Below the pieces are notes generated by a model. It had not been told where the DNA came from. It did no database searches and was given only the letters and a program-made list of their open reading frames with translations. The position numbers were made by a program, and so were the translations under genes. This document shows positions 8,994 through 20,072 of a DNA stretch of 64,000 bases, piece by piece; the stretch's first letter is position 1; each line of letters starts with the position of its first letter. Location: assembly GCA_000416275.1 (NCBI GenBank), contig ASZJ01000119.1:45386-109385 (forward strand). The letters run 5' to 3'. The DNA comes from Osedax symbiont Rs1 (GTDB lineage Bacteria; Pseudomonadota; Gammaproteobacteria; Pseudomonadales; Balneatricaceae).

Positions 8994-10334
8994 ATGATCA
9001 AGATCAACAAAGGTCTAGATCTACCGATTTTAGGCACTACGGCGCAGAGTATTTCTGAGTCGAATAAAGTGCATTCGGTCGCCGTGAGTGGCCCTGACTA
9101 TGTTGGCTGTAAGCCAACAATGGCCGTCAAGGTGGGAGATCGAGTTAAACTCGGTCAATTGATCTTTTCTGACAAGAAGACAGAAGGTGTGCATTTTACA
9201 GCGCCAGCAGCTGGTACTGTAAAAGAAATTAATCGTGGCGAGCGTCGAATGTTGCTCTCTGTGGTTATCGATGTTGATGAAACTGAAGAATCTATAGAGT
9301 TTACAAAATACTCTGTAGAAGAGTTGGCGGATTTAACCGCTGAACAAGTCGCTGAACAATTGCAGGTGTCTGGGCTTTGGAGTGCATTGCGTACTCGTCC
9401 TTTCTCTAAAATACCTGCGAGCAATACTACTGCAAAAGCCATTTTTGTCACGGCTATTGATACCAATCCTCTCGCGGCAGACCCTGCTCTGATCATCGCA
9501 GAAAATGCGGCTGATTTCAGTCGTGGACTAACTTTACTGACCAAGCTAACAGCGGGGAAAGTTTACCTTTGTAAAGCTGCAGGGGCTGATGTTGCCACTG
9601 TCGAAGGTGTGGTTGTTGAAGAATTTTCCGGTGTCCATCCTGCGGGTAACGTTGGAACTCATATACATTTTCTAGAGCCAGTTTCACGTAATTACACGGT
9701 GTGGACGATTGGCTATCAAGATGTTGTGGCGATCGGAAAATTATTTACAGAAGGTAAATTATCAGTAGAGCGGATTATATCTATTGCCGGTCCTGTCGTA
9801 GATAAGCCGCTGTTGGTGCGAACCAGAATAGGCGCAAAAATAACTGATTTAATTACTGGGACAGTAGACACTTTGGGTAACCGAGTTATTTCTGGATCAA
9901 TCTGGAATGGCCGGACAGCCGCTGACGAACTTGATTATTTAGGCCGCTATGCCAACCAAGTGACCGTTCTTAAGCAGGGCGATAAACGTGAGTTTATGGG
10001 ATGGGCCGTACCGGGTGCCAATCAATACTCAGTGCTTAATATATTTATCTCCGCTTTAAATAAGACTAAGAAATTTAGTTTCTCGACCACCACCAATGGT
10101 TCAGAGAGAGCGATGCTTCCGGTTGGTCAATTTGAGCGACTAATGCCAATGGATATCCTACCCACACAGCTACTGCGTGCACTAGTCACTGGAGATATAG
10201 TGGCGGCGATGGATTTAGGTGCTTTAGAACTCGATGAAGAAGATTTAGCCCTCTGTACTTTTGCCTGCCCAGGTAAGTATGAATACGGCCCAATTCTTCG
10301 CGATAATTTAACACGCATCGAGAGAGAGGCTTAA
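8994..10334 (+). CDS. nqrA: Na+-translocating NADH-quinone reductase subunit A
   Basis: Peripheral cytoplasmic subunit of the sodium-pumping NADH:ubiquinone oxidoreductase, thought to contribute to quinone binding. The start at 8994 gives [14 protein letters not shown], the family start, and a 446-residue protein, the normal length. The open frame reaches back to a GTG at 8943, but that extension is not conserved. Family features include [18 protein letters not shown] and [21 protein letters not shown] in the N-terminal biotin-like fold, and [20 protein letters not shown] in the middle. It is the first gene of the nqrABCDEF-apbE-nqrM run. Confidence 0.97.
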   Translation: MIKINKGLDLPILGTTAQSISESNKVHSVAVSGPDYVGCKPTMAVKVGDRVKLGQLIFSDKKTEGVHFTAPAAGTVKEINRGERRMLLSVVIDVDETEESIEFTKYSVEELADLTAEQVAEQLQVSGLWSALRTRPFSKIPASNTTAKAIFVTAIDTNPLAADPALIIAENAADFSRGLTLLTKLTAGKVYLCKAAGADVATVEGVVVEEFSGVHPAGNVGTHIHFLEPVSRNYTVWTIGYQDVVAIGKLFTEGKLSVERIISIAGPVVDKPLLVRTRIGAKITDLITGTVDTLGNRVISGSIWNGRTAADELDYLGRYANQVTVLKQGDKREFMGWAVPGANQYSVLNIFISALNKTKKFSFSTTTNGSERAMLPVGQFERLMPMDILPTQLLRALVTGDIVAAMDLGALELDEEDLALCTFACPGKYEYGPILRDNLTRIEREA

Positions 10335-10338
10335 CACC

Positions 10339-11544
10339 ATGAGTTTGAGAAATATTCTTGATAAAATGGAGCCGCATTTCCATAAAGGCGGTAAATTTGA
10401 AAATTGGTATGCACTTTTCGAAGCGGCGGATACGATTTTCTACACACCTGGCCACGTAACTAAAGCAGCTGCTCATGTACGTGATGGTGTCGATTTAAAA
10501 CGCATGATGATTCTAGTGTGGATCTGTACTTTTCCAGCCGTATTATTTGGTTTGTACAATGTGGGATTGCAGGCAAATAATGCCATGGCAACTATGGGGC
10601 TCACTGAAGCTGCTGGTTGGCGTGGCGCTATCGCCGGTTCACTAACAGGTTTCGATGCTAGCAGCTTGTGGGATAATATTATCCACGGTGCGCTTTACTG
10701 GCTTCCTATTTACGCAGTGACTTTTGTCGTAGGTGGATTCTGGGAAGTGCTGTTTGCCATGAAACGTGGTCACGAAGTGAACGAAGGCTTCTTTGTTACC
10801 TCTATTTTGTTCTCGCTGACACTTCCTCCTTCAATCCCGTTGTGGCAGGTTGCCTTAGGCATCAGTTTTGGTGTGGTAATTGGTAAAGAAGTGTTCGGTG
10901 GCACCGGGAAAAACTTCCTCAACCCAGCGTTGACTGGTCGTGCTTTCTTGTTTTTTGCCTATCCTGCACAAATGTCAGGTGATGCAATTTGGACCGCCGT
11001 TGATGGTTATACCGGTGCAACTCCGCTGAGTATTGCCGCGGTTGGTGGTATCGAAGCGCTCGAAAGCAGTATCACCTGGATGCAGGCATTCATGGGTCAA
11101 ATACAAGGTTCTGTCGGCGAGGTATCTACTTTTGCTATCTTGATCGGTGGCGGGGCACTGGTGGTGATGCGATTAGCTGCCTGGCGAATTGTCGCCGGGG
11201 TGTTTGCAGGTATGGTCGCGATGAGTGTGATCTTCAACCTGATCGGTTCTGAAAGCAATCCGATGTTTGCATTGCCATTCTACTGGCACATGGTCTTAGG
11301 TGGGTTTGCCTTTGGTATGTTCTTTATGGCTACCGATCCGATCTCTGCGTCGATGACCAATACCGGTAAATGGTATTTTGGTGCCTTAATTGGGATCATG
11401 GTGGTGCTAATTCGCGTGGTTAACCCAGCCTTCCCAGAAGGTATGATGCTGGCAATTCTATTTGGTAACTTATTTGCTCCCCTGATCGATAACTTCGTAG
11501 TGCAGGCAAATATTAAGCGGAGGTTATTACGTCATGGCAGCTAA
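10339..11544 (+). CDS. nqrB: Na+-translocating NADH-quinone reductase subunit B
   Basis: Integral membrane subunit that carries a covalent FMN and riboflavin and takes part in sodium transfer. The 401-residue protein has about ten hydrophobic segments. The flavinylation motif GATPLS in [11 protein letters not shown] lies near residue 230; its Thr is the expected FMN attachment site, modified by ApbE encoded downstream. [20 protein letters not shown] and [16 protein letters not shown] are characteristic NqrB segments. It starts 4 bases after nqrA with GAGAGAGG as ribosome binding site and overlaps nqrC by 11 bases. Confidence 0.97.
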   Translation: MSLRNILDKMEPHFHKGGKFENWYALFEAADTIFYTPGHVTKAAAHVRDGVDLKRMMILVWICTFPAVLFGLYNVGLQANNAMATMGLTEAAGWRGAIAGSLTGFDASSLWDNIIHGALYWLPIYAVTFVVGGFWEVLFAMKRGHEVNEGFFVTSILFSLTLPPSIPLWQVALGISFGVVIGKEVFGGTGKNFLNPALTGRAFLFFAYPAQMSGDAIWTAVDGYTGATPLSIAAVGGIEALESSITWMQAFMGQIQGSVGEVSTFAILIGGGALVVMRLAAWRIVAGVFAGMVAMSVIFNLIGSESNPMFALPFYWHMVLGGFAFGMFFMATDPISASMTNTGKWYFGALIGIMVVLIRVVNPAFPEGMMLAILFGNLFAPLIDNFVVQANIKRRLLRHGS

Positions 11545-12313
11545 TAACGATTCAATCGGCAGAACAATTACTGTCACGGTATTGCTCTGTGTTGTTTGCT
11601 CAGTAATAGTATCCACAGCAGCGGTATTACTAAAGCCGATGCAGCTGGCAAACAAAGAACTAGACCGTCAAACTAATATTTTAGCCGCTGCAAAAATTGA
11701 CTATCAAGGTCAAGATGTGCAGAAACTGTTCGCTGAAAAAATTATCACCAAATACGTCAGTTTAAAAACTGGCGAGTATGTTGATAAGCCAGTGGGATAT
11801 AAAGACTCTAAGCGTGCCGCGAAAGAGCCTTCACTATCATCACCACTGCCGCGCAAAATAGATATAGCGTCTATTAAGCGCACTGCGAACGTAATGCCGG
11901 TCTATCTGGTCAATCAAGCTGGTCAACTGGAAAAAGTAATTCTTCCGGTCCATGGCTATGGTCTCTGGTCAACGCTGTACGGATTCCTCGCATTGGAAAA
12001 AGATTTAAATACGGTTGTCGGCTTTGGCTTTTATGCACATGGCGAAACACCGGGTTTAGGTGGTGAAGTGGATAATCCTAAGTGGAAGGCGCTGTGGCCT
12101 GGCAAAAAAGTCTATGCACAAGGTTCAATGGAGCCGATGCTTGGCTTAGTAAAAGGTGCCGTTGATCATAGTGCTGCTGGGTCTGAGTTTAAAATAGATG
12201 CTTTATCAGGTGCTACTTTAACCAGTAACGGTGTGACCAACTTAGTGAAGTTTTGGATGGGCGAAAATGGTTTTGCTACCTATCTAACTAAGCTAAAAGC
12301 AGGGGAGAGTTAA
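11534..12313 (+). CDS. nqrC: Na+-translocating NADH-quinone reductase subunit C
   Basis: Subunit with one N-terminal membrane helix and an FMN-binding domain. The motif SGATLTS near residue 228 carries the Thr that is flavinylated by Apb[16 protein letters not shown] is the conserved flavin-pocket sequence. The 259-residue length is normal. Overlap with the end of nqrB implies translational coupling. Confidence 0.97.
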   Translation: MAANNDSIGRTITVTVLLCVVCSVIVSTAAVLLKPMQLANKELDRQTNILAAAKIDYQGQDVQKLFAEKIITKYVSLKTGEYVDKPVGYKDSKRAAKEPSLSSPLPRKIDIASIKRTANVMPVYLVNQAGQLEKVILPVHGYGLWSTLYGFLALEKDLNTVVGFGFYAHGETPGLGGEVDNPKWKALWPGKKVYAQGSMEPMLGLVKGAVDHSAAGSEFKIDALSGATLTSNGVTNLVKFWMGENGFATYLTKLKAGES

Positions 12314-12316
12314 ACG

Positions 12317-12976
12317 ATGTCTGAAATGAGAGATATGATCGTTAAGCCTATTTTTACCAACAACCCAATTGCATTGCAAATATTGGGTGTTTGTTCGGCG
12401 CTAGCGGTAACATCAAACTTAAACACAGCGTTGGTAATGACACTGGCTGTGATGGCTGTGACAGCATTTTCCAGCATGTTTGTTTCATTGATGCGCAACC
12501 AAATGCCCAGTTCGATACGTATTATTTGTCAAATGACAATTATTGCATCACTGGTAATAGTGGTTGATCAAATCCTAAAAGCGGTTGCTTACGATACTTC
12601 AAAGCAACTATCAGTATTTGTTGGTTTAATTATCACCAACTGTATCGTAATGGGGCGTGCCGAAGCATTTGCGATGAAGAACCCACCGCTACCTTCTTTC
12701 TTAGATGGTATTGGCAATGGTTTAGGTTACGGTGCTGTTTTGATGTTCGTCGGCTTTATTCGCGAACTATTTGGTGCCGGCAGTTTGTTTGGCATAGAAA
12801 TACTGCCGCTAGTGACCAACGATGGTTGGTACATGAGTAACGGCCTGCTGTTACTTCCACCTAGTGCATTTTTTATCATTGGACTAATGATCTGGTTGAT
12901 GCGTACTTTCGATGTGAGTCAAGTTGAAAAGCCGGACTTTGTTATCTGTAAAAATAGTAAGAAGGAGGCGATATAA
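12317..12976 (+). CDS. nqrD: Na+-translocating NADH-quinone reductase subunit D
   Basis: Integral membrane subunit of 219 residues with about six helices, homologous to RnfE. The conserved half-channel motifs [20 protein letters not shown] (near residues 95-116) and [21 protein letters not shown] are present. NqrD and NqrE form an inverted pair that binds a 2Fe-2S centre within the membrane; the Cys in TNC is one expected ligand. It begins 3 bases after nqrC and shares one base (TAATG) with nqrE. Confidence 0.96.
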   Translation: MSEMRDMIVKPIFTNNPIALQILGVCSALAVTSNLNTALVMTLAVMAVTAFSSMFVSLMRNQMPSSIRIICQMTIIASLVIVVDQILKAVAYDTSKQLSVFVGLIITNCIVMGRAEAFAMKNPPLPSFLDGIGNGLGYGAVLMFVGFIRELFGAGSLFGIEILPLVTNDGWYMSNGLLLLPPSAFFIIGLMIWLMRTFDVSQVEKPDFVICKNSKKEAI

Positions 12977-13584
12977 TGGAACAGTATATTAGTCTGTTTG
13001 TTAAAGCCGTTTTTATTGAAAATATGGCGCTATCGTTTTTCTTAGGTATGTGTACCTTTCTTGCTATTTCGAAGAAAGTGCAAACTGCGATAGGCTTGGG
13101 AATAGCAGTTATCGTGGTGCTAACCATTACCACTCCGATTAACAACTTGTTATATAACTTGTTGTTGCGTGAAGGTGCGCTTGCATGGGCAGGTCTTCCT
13201 GAAGTCGATCTTAGCTTTCTAGGCTATATTTCTTATATCGGGGTTATTGCTGCTTTAGTGCAAATCTTGGAAATGGTATTAGATAAGTTCTTCCCCGCGC
13301 TGTATAACGCACTGGGGGTTTTCTTACCTTTAATCACGGTAAACTGTGCCATCATGGGTGCGGCGTTATTTATGGTTGAACGCGACTATAATTTCGGTGA
13401 ATCTGTTGTTTACGGAATGGGTGCTGGTCTCGGTTGGGCGTTAGCCATTGCGACACTTGCCGGAATTCGTGAAAAATTAAAGTACTCAGATGTACCAGCA
13501 GGGCTACAGGGATTGGGTATTACCTTTATCTCAGTGGGACTGATGGCACTAGGGTTTATGTCTTTTTCCGGCGTACAGCTTTAA
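12976..13584 (+). CDS. nqrE: Na+-translocating NADH-quinone reductase subunit E
   Basis: Integral membrane partner of NqrD, 202 residues with six helices. [20 protein letters not shown] holds the first conserved Cys and [20 protein letters not shown] the second. These contribute with NqrD to the membrane Fe-S site. Its start overlaps the nqrD stop, and AAGGAGG lies just upstream in the nqrD end. Confidence 0.96.
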   Translation: MEQYISLFVKAVFIENMALSFFLGMCTFLAISKKVQTAIGLGIAVIVVLTITTPINNLLYNLLLREGALAWAGLPEVDLSFLGYISYIGVIAALVQILEMVLDKFFPALYNALGVFLPLITVNCAIMGAALFMVERDYNFGESVVYGMGAGLGWALAIATLAGIREKLKYSDVPAGLQGLGITFISVGLMALGFMSFSGVQL

Positions 13585-13616
13585 TACATGATAATTAACA
13601 AAGGAATATTATAGCC

Positions 13617-14846
13617 ATGAATGCTGAAATAATTCTCGGGGTTGTCATGTTTACCGTGGTAGTGCTTGCACTAGTTGCGGTGATATTGGCTGCTCGTTCA
13701 AAATTAGTAAGTTCCGGTGATGTCACTATTAATATTAATAATGACCCGGATAAAAAAGTTGTAGTTCCCGCAGGTGGGAAATTGCTGCAGACCCTCTCTG
13801 AAATGGGCGTTTTTATCCCTTCAGCTTGTGGTGGCGGTGGTACTTGTGCGCAGTGTAAGTGTCAGGTTCTTGAAGGGGGCGGCTCTATGCTACCCACTGA
13901 AGAATCTCATTTTACGATGCGTGAAGCAAAAGAAGGCTGGCGTCTCGCATGTCAAGTTGCAGTTAAAGAAGACATGGAACTTGACCTCGAAGAAGAAATC
14001 TTCGGGGTTAAAAAGTGGACCTGTACGGTTGAGTCTAACCCTAACGTAGCTACTTTTATTAAAGAGTTAACTTTAAAAATTCCCGATGGTGAAGTAGTAA
14101 ATTTCCGTGCGGGGGGCTATGTGCAATTAGAGTGTCCTCCTCATGTGGTTGACTACAAAACCTTTGATATTGATGAAGAGTATCGCGGTGATTGGGATAA
14201 GTTCAATGTTTGGGACAATGTTTCAACGGTTACTGAAACCACCATCCGCGCCTATTCTATGGCAAACTACCCCGGTGAAAAGGGGATTGTTAAGTTTAAT
14301 ATCCGGATTGCATCTCCCCCTCCAGGTAGTCAGGGAATTCCTCCTGGGATAATGTCCTCTTTCGTCTTTAACCTTAAGCCAGGTGATACGATAGACGTGT
14401 ATGGTCCCTTTGGTGAGTTTTTTGCTAAAGATACCGATGCAGAAATGGTCTTTGTTGGCGGTGGTGCAGGTATGGCACCAATGCGTTCGCACATCTTTGA
14501 TCAATTGAAGCGTCTGAACTCTACCCGTAAAATATCTTTCTGGTACGGTGCACGTTCACTTCGTGAAGCATTCTATTCTGAAGAGTATGACCAGCTAGCT
14601 GCGGAAAACGAAAACTTTAAATGGCACCTAGCACTGTCTGACCCACAGCCAGAAGACAACTGGGAGGGGATGACAGGTTTCATTCACAATGTGTTATTTG
14701 AAAACTATCTGCAGGATCACGATGCACCTGAAGATTGTGAATTTTACATGTGTGGGCCACCGATGATGAACTCGGCAGTGATTAAGTTGCTTGAGGACTT
14801 AGGGGTTGAACCTGAAAATATCTTACTTGATGACTTTGGTGGTTAA
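13617..14846 (+). CDS. nqrF: Na+-translocating NADH-quinone reductase subunit F (NADH dehydrogenase)
   Basis: Electron input subunit that oxidises NADH. It has an N-terminal membrane anchor (residues 4-26), then a ferredoxin domain with Cys71, Cys77, Cys80 and Cys112 as 2Fe-2S ligands ([18 protein letters not shown]). An FAD domain follows ([13 protein letters not shown]), then an NAD domain ([21 protein letters not shown]), ending in the family DDFGG. At 409 residues it is the usual length. It is separated from nqrE by 32 bases and from apbE by about 5. Confidence 0.97.
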   Translation: MNAEIILGVVMFTVVVLALVAVILAARSKLVSSGDVTININNDPDKKVVVPAGGKLLQTLSEMGVFIPSACGGGGTCAQCKCQVLEGGGSMLPTEESHFTMREAKEGWRLACQVAVKEDMELDLEEEIFGVKKWTCTVESNPNVATFIKELTLKIPDGEVVNFRAGGYVQLECPPHVVDYKTFDIDEEYRGDWDKFNVWDNVSTVTETTIRAYSMANYPGEKGIVKFNIRIASPPPGSQGIPPGIMSSFVFNLKPGDTIDVYGPFGEFFAKDTDAEMVFVGGGAGMAPMRSHIFDQLKRLNSTRKISFWYGARSLREAFYSEEYDQLAAENENFKWHLALSDPQPEDNWEGMTGFIHNVLFENYLQDHDAPEDCEFYMCGPPMMNSAVIKLLEDLGVEPENILLDDFGG

Positions 14847-14851
14847 ACTTG

Positions 14852-15922
14852 ATGTTAACCTCGATATTTGGTGCGTTTAAAGCTTTTTTAAAGCGTACCT
14901 TGCAACGGCTAGCAGTTTATCTGCTGGCCGTTTTTGTAGTCAGCCCGCTAACTATTAGTCTGGCCTTTGCCGAGCAGAAACTCGTCGCTATCGAAGGTCG
15001 GACCATGGGGACTACTTATCATATTACCTGGGTTGCAAAGAGCAGCTTCACTGCAGAACAAACGGCTAATTTACAGGCAAAAATTGATCTGCGGTTGCTA
15101 GATATTAACCAGGCTATGTCTACCTACATCCCGAATTCCGAATTATCACTGTTTAATAAAACCGCCAGTGGCACTGCGCAAAAAGTGTCTGCGCAGTTGT
15201 ATCGTGTTTTAGAGATGGCTAGAAAGATCAGTGTTCAATCTGCTGGTGCATATGATATTACGGTCGGACCACTGATCAATTTATGGGGCTTTGGACCGGA
15301 TAAACGAGTCACCAAAGCACCTAGTGCTGAACAAATAGCTGCCATCCGAAAGCGAGTTGGCTATCAGCATTTAAAGTTGTTAGCTGATAATAAAATTAAG
15401 AAAGAAGCTGATTTATACTTAGACCTCTCTTCCATAGCGAAAGGTTATGCCGTCGATCAGTTGGCAAAAATAGTGGCTGATGCCGGCTTTACAGCCTATC
15501 TGGTTGAAATAGGTGGCGAGCTGGTTTCCCGAGGATTAAAGCCTCAAAGTCAGCCGTGGCGAATTGCTATTGAAAGCCCGATCGCTGGTCGCACTGTGCA
15601 GCGAGTGGTTAGAGTTGATGATGTCGCGGTGGCGACCTCAGGTGATTATCGAAATTACTTTGAAGAGCAGGGACGTCGCTATTCGCATATAATCGATACA
15701 GCTACTGGTCGGCCGATAACCCATAATTTAGCATCAGTGACCGTTCTAGCGGAAAATTGCGCGCTAGCTGATGGGCTCGCCACAGCATTTCTAGCGATGG
15801 GAGTTGAAAAATCCTATCTTTATGCGATAGATAATGGGATTGAAGCTTTTTTTATTATCAAAGGAAAAACCGGTTTTATCGAAAAAATGACACCCGGTTT
15901 TGCGCAACGTATTGTACAATAA
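14852..15922 (+). CDS. apbE: FAD:protein FMN transferase
   Basis: Periplasmic Mg-dependent flavin transferase that attaches FMN to Thr in NqrB and NqrC. An N-terminal Sec signal ends near AFA-EQ; no lipobox Cys is present, unlike many lipoprotein members. Family motifs are RTMGTTYHITW, AYDITVGPLINLWGFGP, DLSSIAKGYAVDQLA, VEIGGEL and HIIDTATGRPITH. The ATG at 14852 is preferred over the adjacent TTG at 14849. Its place directly after nqrF fits its role in maturing the complex. Confidence 0.95.
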   Translation: MLTSIFGAFKAFLKRTLQRLAVYLLAVFVVSPLTISLAFAEQKLVAIEGRTMGTTYHITWVAKSSFTAEQTANLQAKIDLRLLDINQAMSTYIPNSELSLFNKTASGTAQKVSAQLYRVLEMARKISVQSAGAYDITVGPLINLWGFGPDKRVTKAPSAEQIAAIRKRVGYQHLKLLADNKIKKEADLYLDLSSIAKGYAVDQLAKIVADAGFTAYLVEIGGELVSRGLKPQSQPWRIAIESPIAGRTVQRVVRVDDVAVATSGDYRNYFEEQGRRYSHIIDTATGRPITHNLASVTVLAENCALADGLATAFLAMGVEKSYLYAIDNGIEAFFIIKGKTGFIEKMTPGFAQRIVQ

Positions 15923-15965
15923 TTTATGCAGTCATTGATGGCTATTCACTGAAATCGAGGAAATC

Positions 15966-16220
15966 ATGGGAACATTTATAGCGGTATTTATAGTGTTATT
16001 AACGGTAGTGATCGCGATGTCCGTCGGGGTTATTTTAGGTAATAAGCCGATCGCTGGATCATGTGGCGGTATGGCGGCACTGGGCATGGACACCGCTTGT
16101 GATATATGCGCCGGCGACAAGCAAATATGTGACGATGAGAACGATAGAACCTCTAGAGAAGCTGCTAAGTCTCAACTGGCTGATCTGGGTTATGAAGCGC
16201 AAGTAAAGCGTAAGATATAG
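15966..16220 (+). CDS. nqrM: Na+-NQR maturation protein NqrM (DUF539)
   Basis: An 84-residue protein with one N-terminal membrane helix followed by a Cys cluster, GSCGG and DTACDICAGDKQICDD, the DUF539/NqrM pattern. NqrM is required for assembly of active Na+-NQR, probably by delivering iron to the NqrD/NqrE site. It has a GAGG ribosome binding site and is the last gene of the nqr unit. Confidence 0.93.
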   Translation: MGTFIAVFIVLLTVVIAMSVGVILGNKPIAGSCGGMAALGMDTACDICAGDKQICDDENDRTSREAAKSQLADLGYEAQVKRKI

Positions 16221-16391
16221 AGAGTAAGAGAGATCGAAGTAGTCATTTTTGGCTAGTTTAGAAAGTGTGATTTTCTAGATTGGATTGTAAATCGAAATAC
16301 TGCGTTTCTATTAAGAGGCCTATGGATAGAGAAATGAATATAATAATCATCCAAAGGTTCCACACACACAAAATTGAGGAAGGAACTGTTA

Positions 16392-17792
16392 ATGGCTGAT
16401 TATGATTATGATGTCGTAGTAATTGGATCTGGACCTGCTGGCGAAGGCGCTGCAATGAATGCAGCTAAACACGGCAAGAGAGTCGCAATTGTTGAAGAGC
16501 AACCAGCAGTTGGCGGCAACTGTACCCACAAAGGGACTATACCTTCCAAAGCGCTTCGTCATTCGGTAAAGCAGATTGTTGAATTTAATACTAATCCGAT
16601 GTTCCGAGAAATCGGCGAGCCCCGCTGGTTTTCATTCCAAAAAGTGTTAGACCGCGCCGAAAAAGTAATGGCCAATCAAGTGATGTTGCGGACTAATTTT
16701 TATGCGCGCAACCGTGTCGATGTGTTCTTTGGTCAAGCTGAATTTCAAGATTCAAATACCTTGCTGGTGAAGGGAACAATCAAAGGTGATGAGACGATAC
16801 GTGCTAAAAACATTGTTATTGCCACTGGATCTAGCCCTTATTGCCCGCCCGATATCGATTTTAATCATCCACGTATTTACAATTCCGATACGATTTTAAA
16901 GCTCAACCATACGCCGCGTACTATAGTTATTTTTGGCGCTGGTGTGATCGGCTGTGAATATGCCTCTATCTTTAGTGGTTTAGGGGTCAAAGTTGATCTG
17001 ATCGATACCCGTGGCCGACTGTTATCATTTCTCGATGGTGAAATATCTGATGCACTCAGTTACCACCTGCGCAATACCGCAGTTAAAATTCGTCACAATG
17101 AAGATTATACCAGTGTCGATGGTGATGAGCGTGGTATTACACTGTGCTTGAAATCAGGTAAAAAAATTAGAGCAGATGCTTTCTTATGGTGTAATGGTCG
17201 TACTGGTAACACCGCTGCTCTAAAGCTTGAAAATGCGGGTCTATCGGCAAATAGTCGTGGCCAGTTAGAAATTGATGAACGCTATCGTACAGCCGTTGAA
17301 GGAATTTCAGCAGTCGGTGACGTCATTGGTTGGCCAAGCTTAGCGTCAGCAGCGATAGATCAGGGACGCTCTACTGCGGCTGATATAATTGGCAATAATG
17401 ATTTCAGATACATTGATGAAGTGCCAACCGGCATTTACACTATCCCAGAAATTAGCTCTATTGGCAGAACTGAAGAAGAGCTAACTACTGACTGTATTCC
17501 CTATGAAGTTGGGCAGGCGTTCTTTAAAGATACCGCCAGGGCGCAAATAACTAGTCAGCCAGTAGGAATGTTAAAAATTCTGTTTGATCCTGAGACACTG
17601 GCTATTTTGGGAATTCACTGTTTTGGTGACCAAGCGTCTGAGATCATTCACATTGGCCAGGCAATTATGCAACAAAAAGGCGAGGGAAATACCCTTGCAT
17701 ATTTTGTCAACACTACCTTTAACTACCCGACGATGGCTGAAGCTTATCGGGTTGCCGCGATTGCTGGTTTGAATCGAATTCAGCATCTATAA
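16392..17792 (+). CDS. sthA: Soluble pyridine nucleotide transhydrogenase
   Basis: FAD-dependent cytoplasmic enzyme that interconverts NADPH and NADH. The start at 16392 gives [19 protein letters not shown], the FAD-binding Rossmann motif, with AGGAAGGAA well placed upstream. The redox region [17 protein letters not shown] has only one Cys, as expected for SthA and unlike the related disulfide reductases. The NAD motif is [18 protein letters not shown]. The C-terminal dimer interface includes [15 protein letters not shown] strong terminator follows. Its position after nqr places two NAD(P)H-balancing functions together, although it is probably a separate transcript. Confidence 0.96.
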   Translation: MADYDYDVVVIGSGPAGEGAAMNAAKHGKRVAIVEEQPAVGGNCTHKGTIPSKALRHSVKQIVEFNTNPMFREIGEPRWFSFQKVLDRAEKVMANQVMLRTNFYARNRVDVFFGQAEFQDSNTLLVKGTIKGDETIRAKNIVIATGSSPYCPPDIDFNHPRIYNSDTILKLNHTPRTIVIFGAGVIGCEYASIFSGLGVKVDLIDTRGRLLSFLDGEISDALSYHLRNTAVKIRHNEDYTSVDGDERGITLCLKSGKKIRADAFLWCNGRTGNTAALKLENAGLSANSRGQLEIDERYRTAVEGISAVGDVIGWPSLASAAIDQGRSTAADIIGNNDFRYIDEVPTGIYTIPEISSIGRTEEELTTDCIPYEVGQAFFKDTARAQITSQPVGMLKILFDPETLAILGIHCFGDQASEIIHIGQAIMQQKGEGNTLAYFVNTTFNYPTMAEAYRVAAIAGLNRIQHL

Positions 17793-17804
17793 TCTTTACT
17801 ATCT

Positions 17805-17825
17805 AGCCCCGTAAGGGGCTTTTTA
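17805..17825 (+). terminator. Rho-independent terminator after sthA
   Basis: The perfect stem AGCCCC/GGGGCT with loop GTAA is followed by TTTTA, 12 bases after the sthA stop. Confidence 0.9.
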
Positions 17826-17887
17826 TTGGCTATATTTAAGCTGTAGCAGTGACCTTCATGCTCTGCATCTACCCACAAGCCAGAGAT

Positions 17888-18163
17888 TCAGCGTTTAGTC
17901 TTCTCATCGTAGTAACTGTCTTCGATATAGATGCCTTTTATATCGAGTTTTTTCTCTACCCATCTATTGAAGCGGCTCCAGATAAAAAAAGCTGGCGCCA
18001 TGCCCAATCCTATACCAAACATTAATCCAGCTCCGTGATAGTCCGTCGGCATTAAATTCGTTGCGAAGTCGAAAAAACCAAAATGTTGGAGTGAATAATA
18101 CCAGGCAATCAAAAATGAAAATGCCAGGCCGGTCGCTAAATGATGTTTTATAGTTGAATTCAA
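17888..18163 (-). CDS. Small membrane protein of unknown function
   Basis: This 91-residue protein has two probable membrane helices (about residues 10-27 and 45-62) and a charged C-terminal tail of about 28 residues (ending DEKTKR). No family was recognised. It converges with sthA, and its upstream region is the gap 18164-18532. Coding potential is supported by helix pattern and clean start and stop only. Confidence 0.6.
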   Translation of the reverse strand: MNSTIKHHLATGLAFSFLIAWYYSLQHFGFFDFATNLMPTDYHGAGLMFGIGLGMAPAFFIWSRFNRWVEKKLDIKGIYIEDSYYDEKTKR

Positions 18164-18532
18164 ACTGCCTCCGATAAGTGTTAGTGCAATAAGTGAGCGT
18201 AGTTTAGCATTATATATAGCGCTTAACTTGTCACTTTGCTGTGTGAGTTACTTAAGGAGACTCTGAACAAGTCGCGCACGCCCCGTAGGGTGGATAACTA
18301 AGAGTTTATCTCCTTGGTCGGAAGCTTGCTAAAGGCTGGTAATTACAGGCGTGCTCTTTCGCGGATCGCGGATCGCGGAAATAGGTACTTAGTTATCGAC
18401 CGGGAAAATGCAGTATCAGGTCTCGTACACACATAGATATATCCCGCTAATCAAAGGCGTTGCAGGTTATCTACTGGCAAAATTGATTAAAATATCCAAG
18501 CTCTTCATATGTTTAAAGAACTTGGTTAGTGG
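18164..18532. other. Intergenic region with a possible decayed repeat
   Basis: About 370 bases without a gene. At 18254-18318 the arms AAGGAGA and TCTCCTT enclose about 50 bases starting CTCTGAACAAGTC; this may be a remnant of a third repeat family (compare 34845-34970 and 35306-35370). At 18361-18378 the 7-bp unit GCGGATC is repeated about 2.6 times. No promoter is assigned. Confidence 0.3.
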
Positions 18533-18907
18533 TTATTTTGGATTGAGAATCGCGGTGATTTTGTCATTTGTGGTGCCGTAGAGAATTCCCGTGGCTTGAT
18601 CTTTATAATACGAATGACATGTTTTGACACAGAGTTGAGCGTTTTTTATCGACCAGCTCTTCGAGCCGTTATAGCCTGCTGTTTGGATATCGACCGTGCC
18701 GTCGGCATTATATTTGAAATTATAGCGTCCAGAACGACTACCTGATAAAACGTTAACCGAAAATTCTCGGTCCTTGAATTCAGCCAATAGCTGTTGATCG
18801 TTAAGTGATGGGCTACTTAAAACTTGCTGCTGTAATTGTGGCTTGAGGCCTCCATTACAGGCTGATAAAAGAGCTAAAGCTGCGCATGTTATGATTAATT
18901 TTTTCAT
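18533..18907 (-). CDS. Predicted lipoprotein of unknown function
   Basis: The start at 18907 gives a signal peptide MKKLIITCAALALLSAC with a clear lipobox (LSAC, Cys17), so the product should be lipid-anchored in the envelope. The open frame extends 12 residues further, but that would spoil the signal peptide. The mature part, about 107 residues, has beta-rich patterns (GRYNFKYNADGTVDIQ, GSKSWSI) and two more cysteines (QLCVKTC) that may form a disulfide. No family was recognised; the small beta-sheet look resembles periplasmic DUF domains that bind ligands. It is monocistronic. Confidence 0.75.
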   Translation of the reverse strand: MKKLIITCAALALLSACNGGLKPQLQQQVLSSPSLNDQQLLAEFKDREFSVNVLSGSRSGRYNFKYNADGTVDIQTAGYNGSKSWSIKNAQLCVKTCHSYYKDQATGILYGTTNDKITAILNPK

Positions 18908-19264
18908 TCGGTCTCGCTTTTTATTTTTGTTGGAAGATAACATATTAGGTTAATTTTTAGATAAGTCAAGAAGAGTGATTTTTACTCTAGCTGAGCTAAA
19001 TTGTTCTCGCGACTCAGTGGTGTTTTTAGCGCAGAGTGGATTCTTACAAGCATTTCCTTTAGAGAATCGCTGAACATGTTTTATGGGACGCGCAGAGGAA
19101 TTTGTGCTTTGGTCAGCGCATCAGTATATCTATAACCGTTCTTTAATCCCCAATTTCTCTGTACGCCAGGGGTTAGTGTGACTTGTTTAAAGGTTCCTTA
19201 TAGCTGTACATTTTAGGTTGCTCCTTAGATTGAGCGACGCATTTACTTGCGGTAATATTAAAAT
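18908..19264. other. Intergenic region between divergent lipoprotein and GNAT genes
   Basis: About 357 bases that should hold the two divergent promoters. No clear -10/-35 pair, operator or repeat was recognised. Confidence 0.4.
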
Positions 19265-19996
19265 ATGGTAACCAATAAGCAGTTAGAATATGCAGCGTTT
19301 AGTGCCTGGCCAGCTCTAGAGCAAATTGAGGATAAGGGCATCGTATTGCGCTGTGCACAAGGTCATACTAAAAGGGCTAATTCTGCTAATCTACTGGAGT
19401 TACAAGATAGCGAATATCCAGCGTTAATTGCCTACATAGAGAATTATTTCAAACAAAAACAACAGCCTAGTGTTATCCGTATTCCGTCTTTTACCGAGAA
19501 CAATGCCTTCGATAAATACCTGAATTCTATCGGTTATCAATACCAAGATAAGTCGTTAGTTTTGGCGCGGCGATTACTGCCTAATGACTGCTCACCCGTT
19601 AATCTGATAGTTAAAAGTCCAAGTCAGTGGATGCAGAGCTATTGTAATATTATCAATAGTTCAATCTCTGAGCAGCAATCTCATTTGCAAATATTAACCC
19701 GCATAAAAGACCCAATTATGCCGGTGGTTTTGCAGCGAGATGGGCGGGAGGTTGCCTGTGGCTTAGCTGTGTTGCATCGAGAGTTTATCGGCATCTTTGA
19801 TCTGCAGATCGCTGCAGAATATAGGGGACAAGGATGCGCTTTTCAATTAGTCAATGCGCTGTTGCAGTGGGGGCGAGAAAACGGGGCGAGCTATAGTTAC
19901 CTACAAGTGGTTGCTAATAATGTTGCGGCGATTAATCTCTATCGAAAATTAGGTTTTGAGCAGCGCTACTATTACTGGTATCGAGTGCAGTCTTAA
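19265..19996 (+). CDS. GNAT family N-acetyltransferase
   Basis: A 243-residue protein whose last 90 residues carry the GNAT acetyl-CoA fold. Motif A reads QIAAEYRGQGCAFQLVNALL (R/Q-x-x-G-x-G/A), followed by ASYSYLQVVANNVAAINLYR and KLGF, the usual motif B. The N-terminal half is divergent, as in the two-domain GNAT proteins with a degenerate first domain. The substrate is unknown. A family B element begins 10 bases after the stop. Confidence 0.88.
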   Translation: MVTNKQLEYAAFSAWPALEQIEDKGIVLRCAQGHTKRANSANLLELQDSEYPALIAYIENYFKQKQQPSVIRIPSFTENNAFDKYLNSIGYQYQDKSLVLARRLLPNDCSPVNLIVKSPSQWMQSYCNIINSSISEQQSHLQILTRIKDPIMPVVLQRDGREVACGLAVLHREFIGIFDLQIAAEYRGQGCAFQLVNALLQWGRENGASYSYLQVVANNVAAINLYRKLGFEQRYYYWYRVQS

Positions 19997-20006
19997 ATGT
20001 TTAAGC

Positions 20007-20067
20007 GAGAGCCCTGCATGACTCAGAGGGTATGATAACTGCGCTCGCAGCGTTCTGCAGAGCTCTC
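20007..20067. mobile_element. MITE-like element, family B, short copy 2 (61 bp)
   Basis: The ends GAGAGCCCTGCATGAC and GTTCTGCAGAGCTCTC form an inverted repeat. It is flanked by perfect 5-bp duplications TAAGC at 20002-20006 and 20068-20072. It contains the family core CAGAGGGTATGATAACTGCG and is in the opposite orientation to copies 1 and 3. It lies directly downstream of the GNAT gene. Confidence 0.88.
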
Positions 20068-20072
20068 TAAGC

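Noticed and set aside
18361..18378. GCGGATC short tandem as a possible CRISPR or regulatory array
   Set aside because: Only 2.6 units of 7 bases without spacers.
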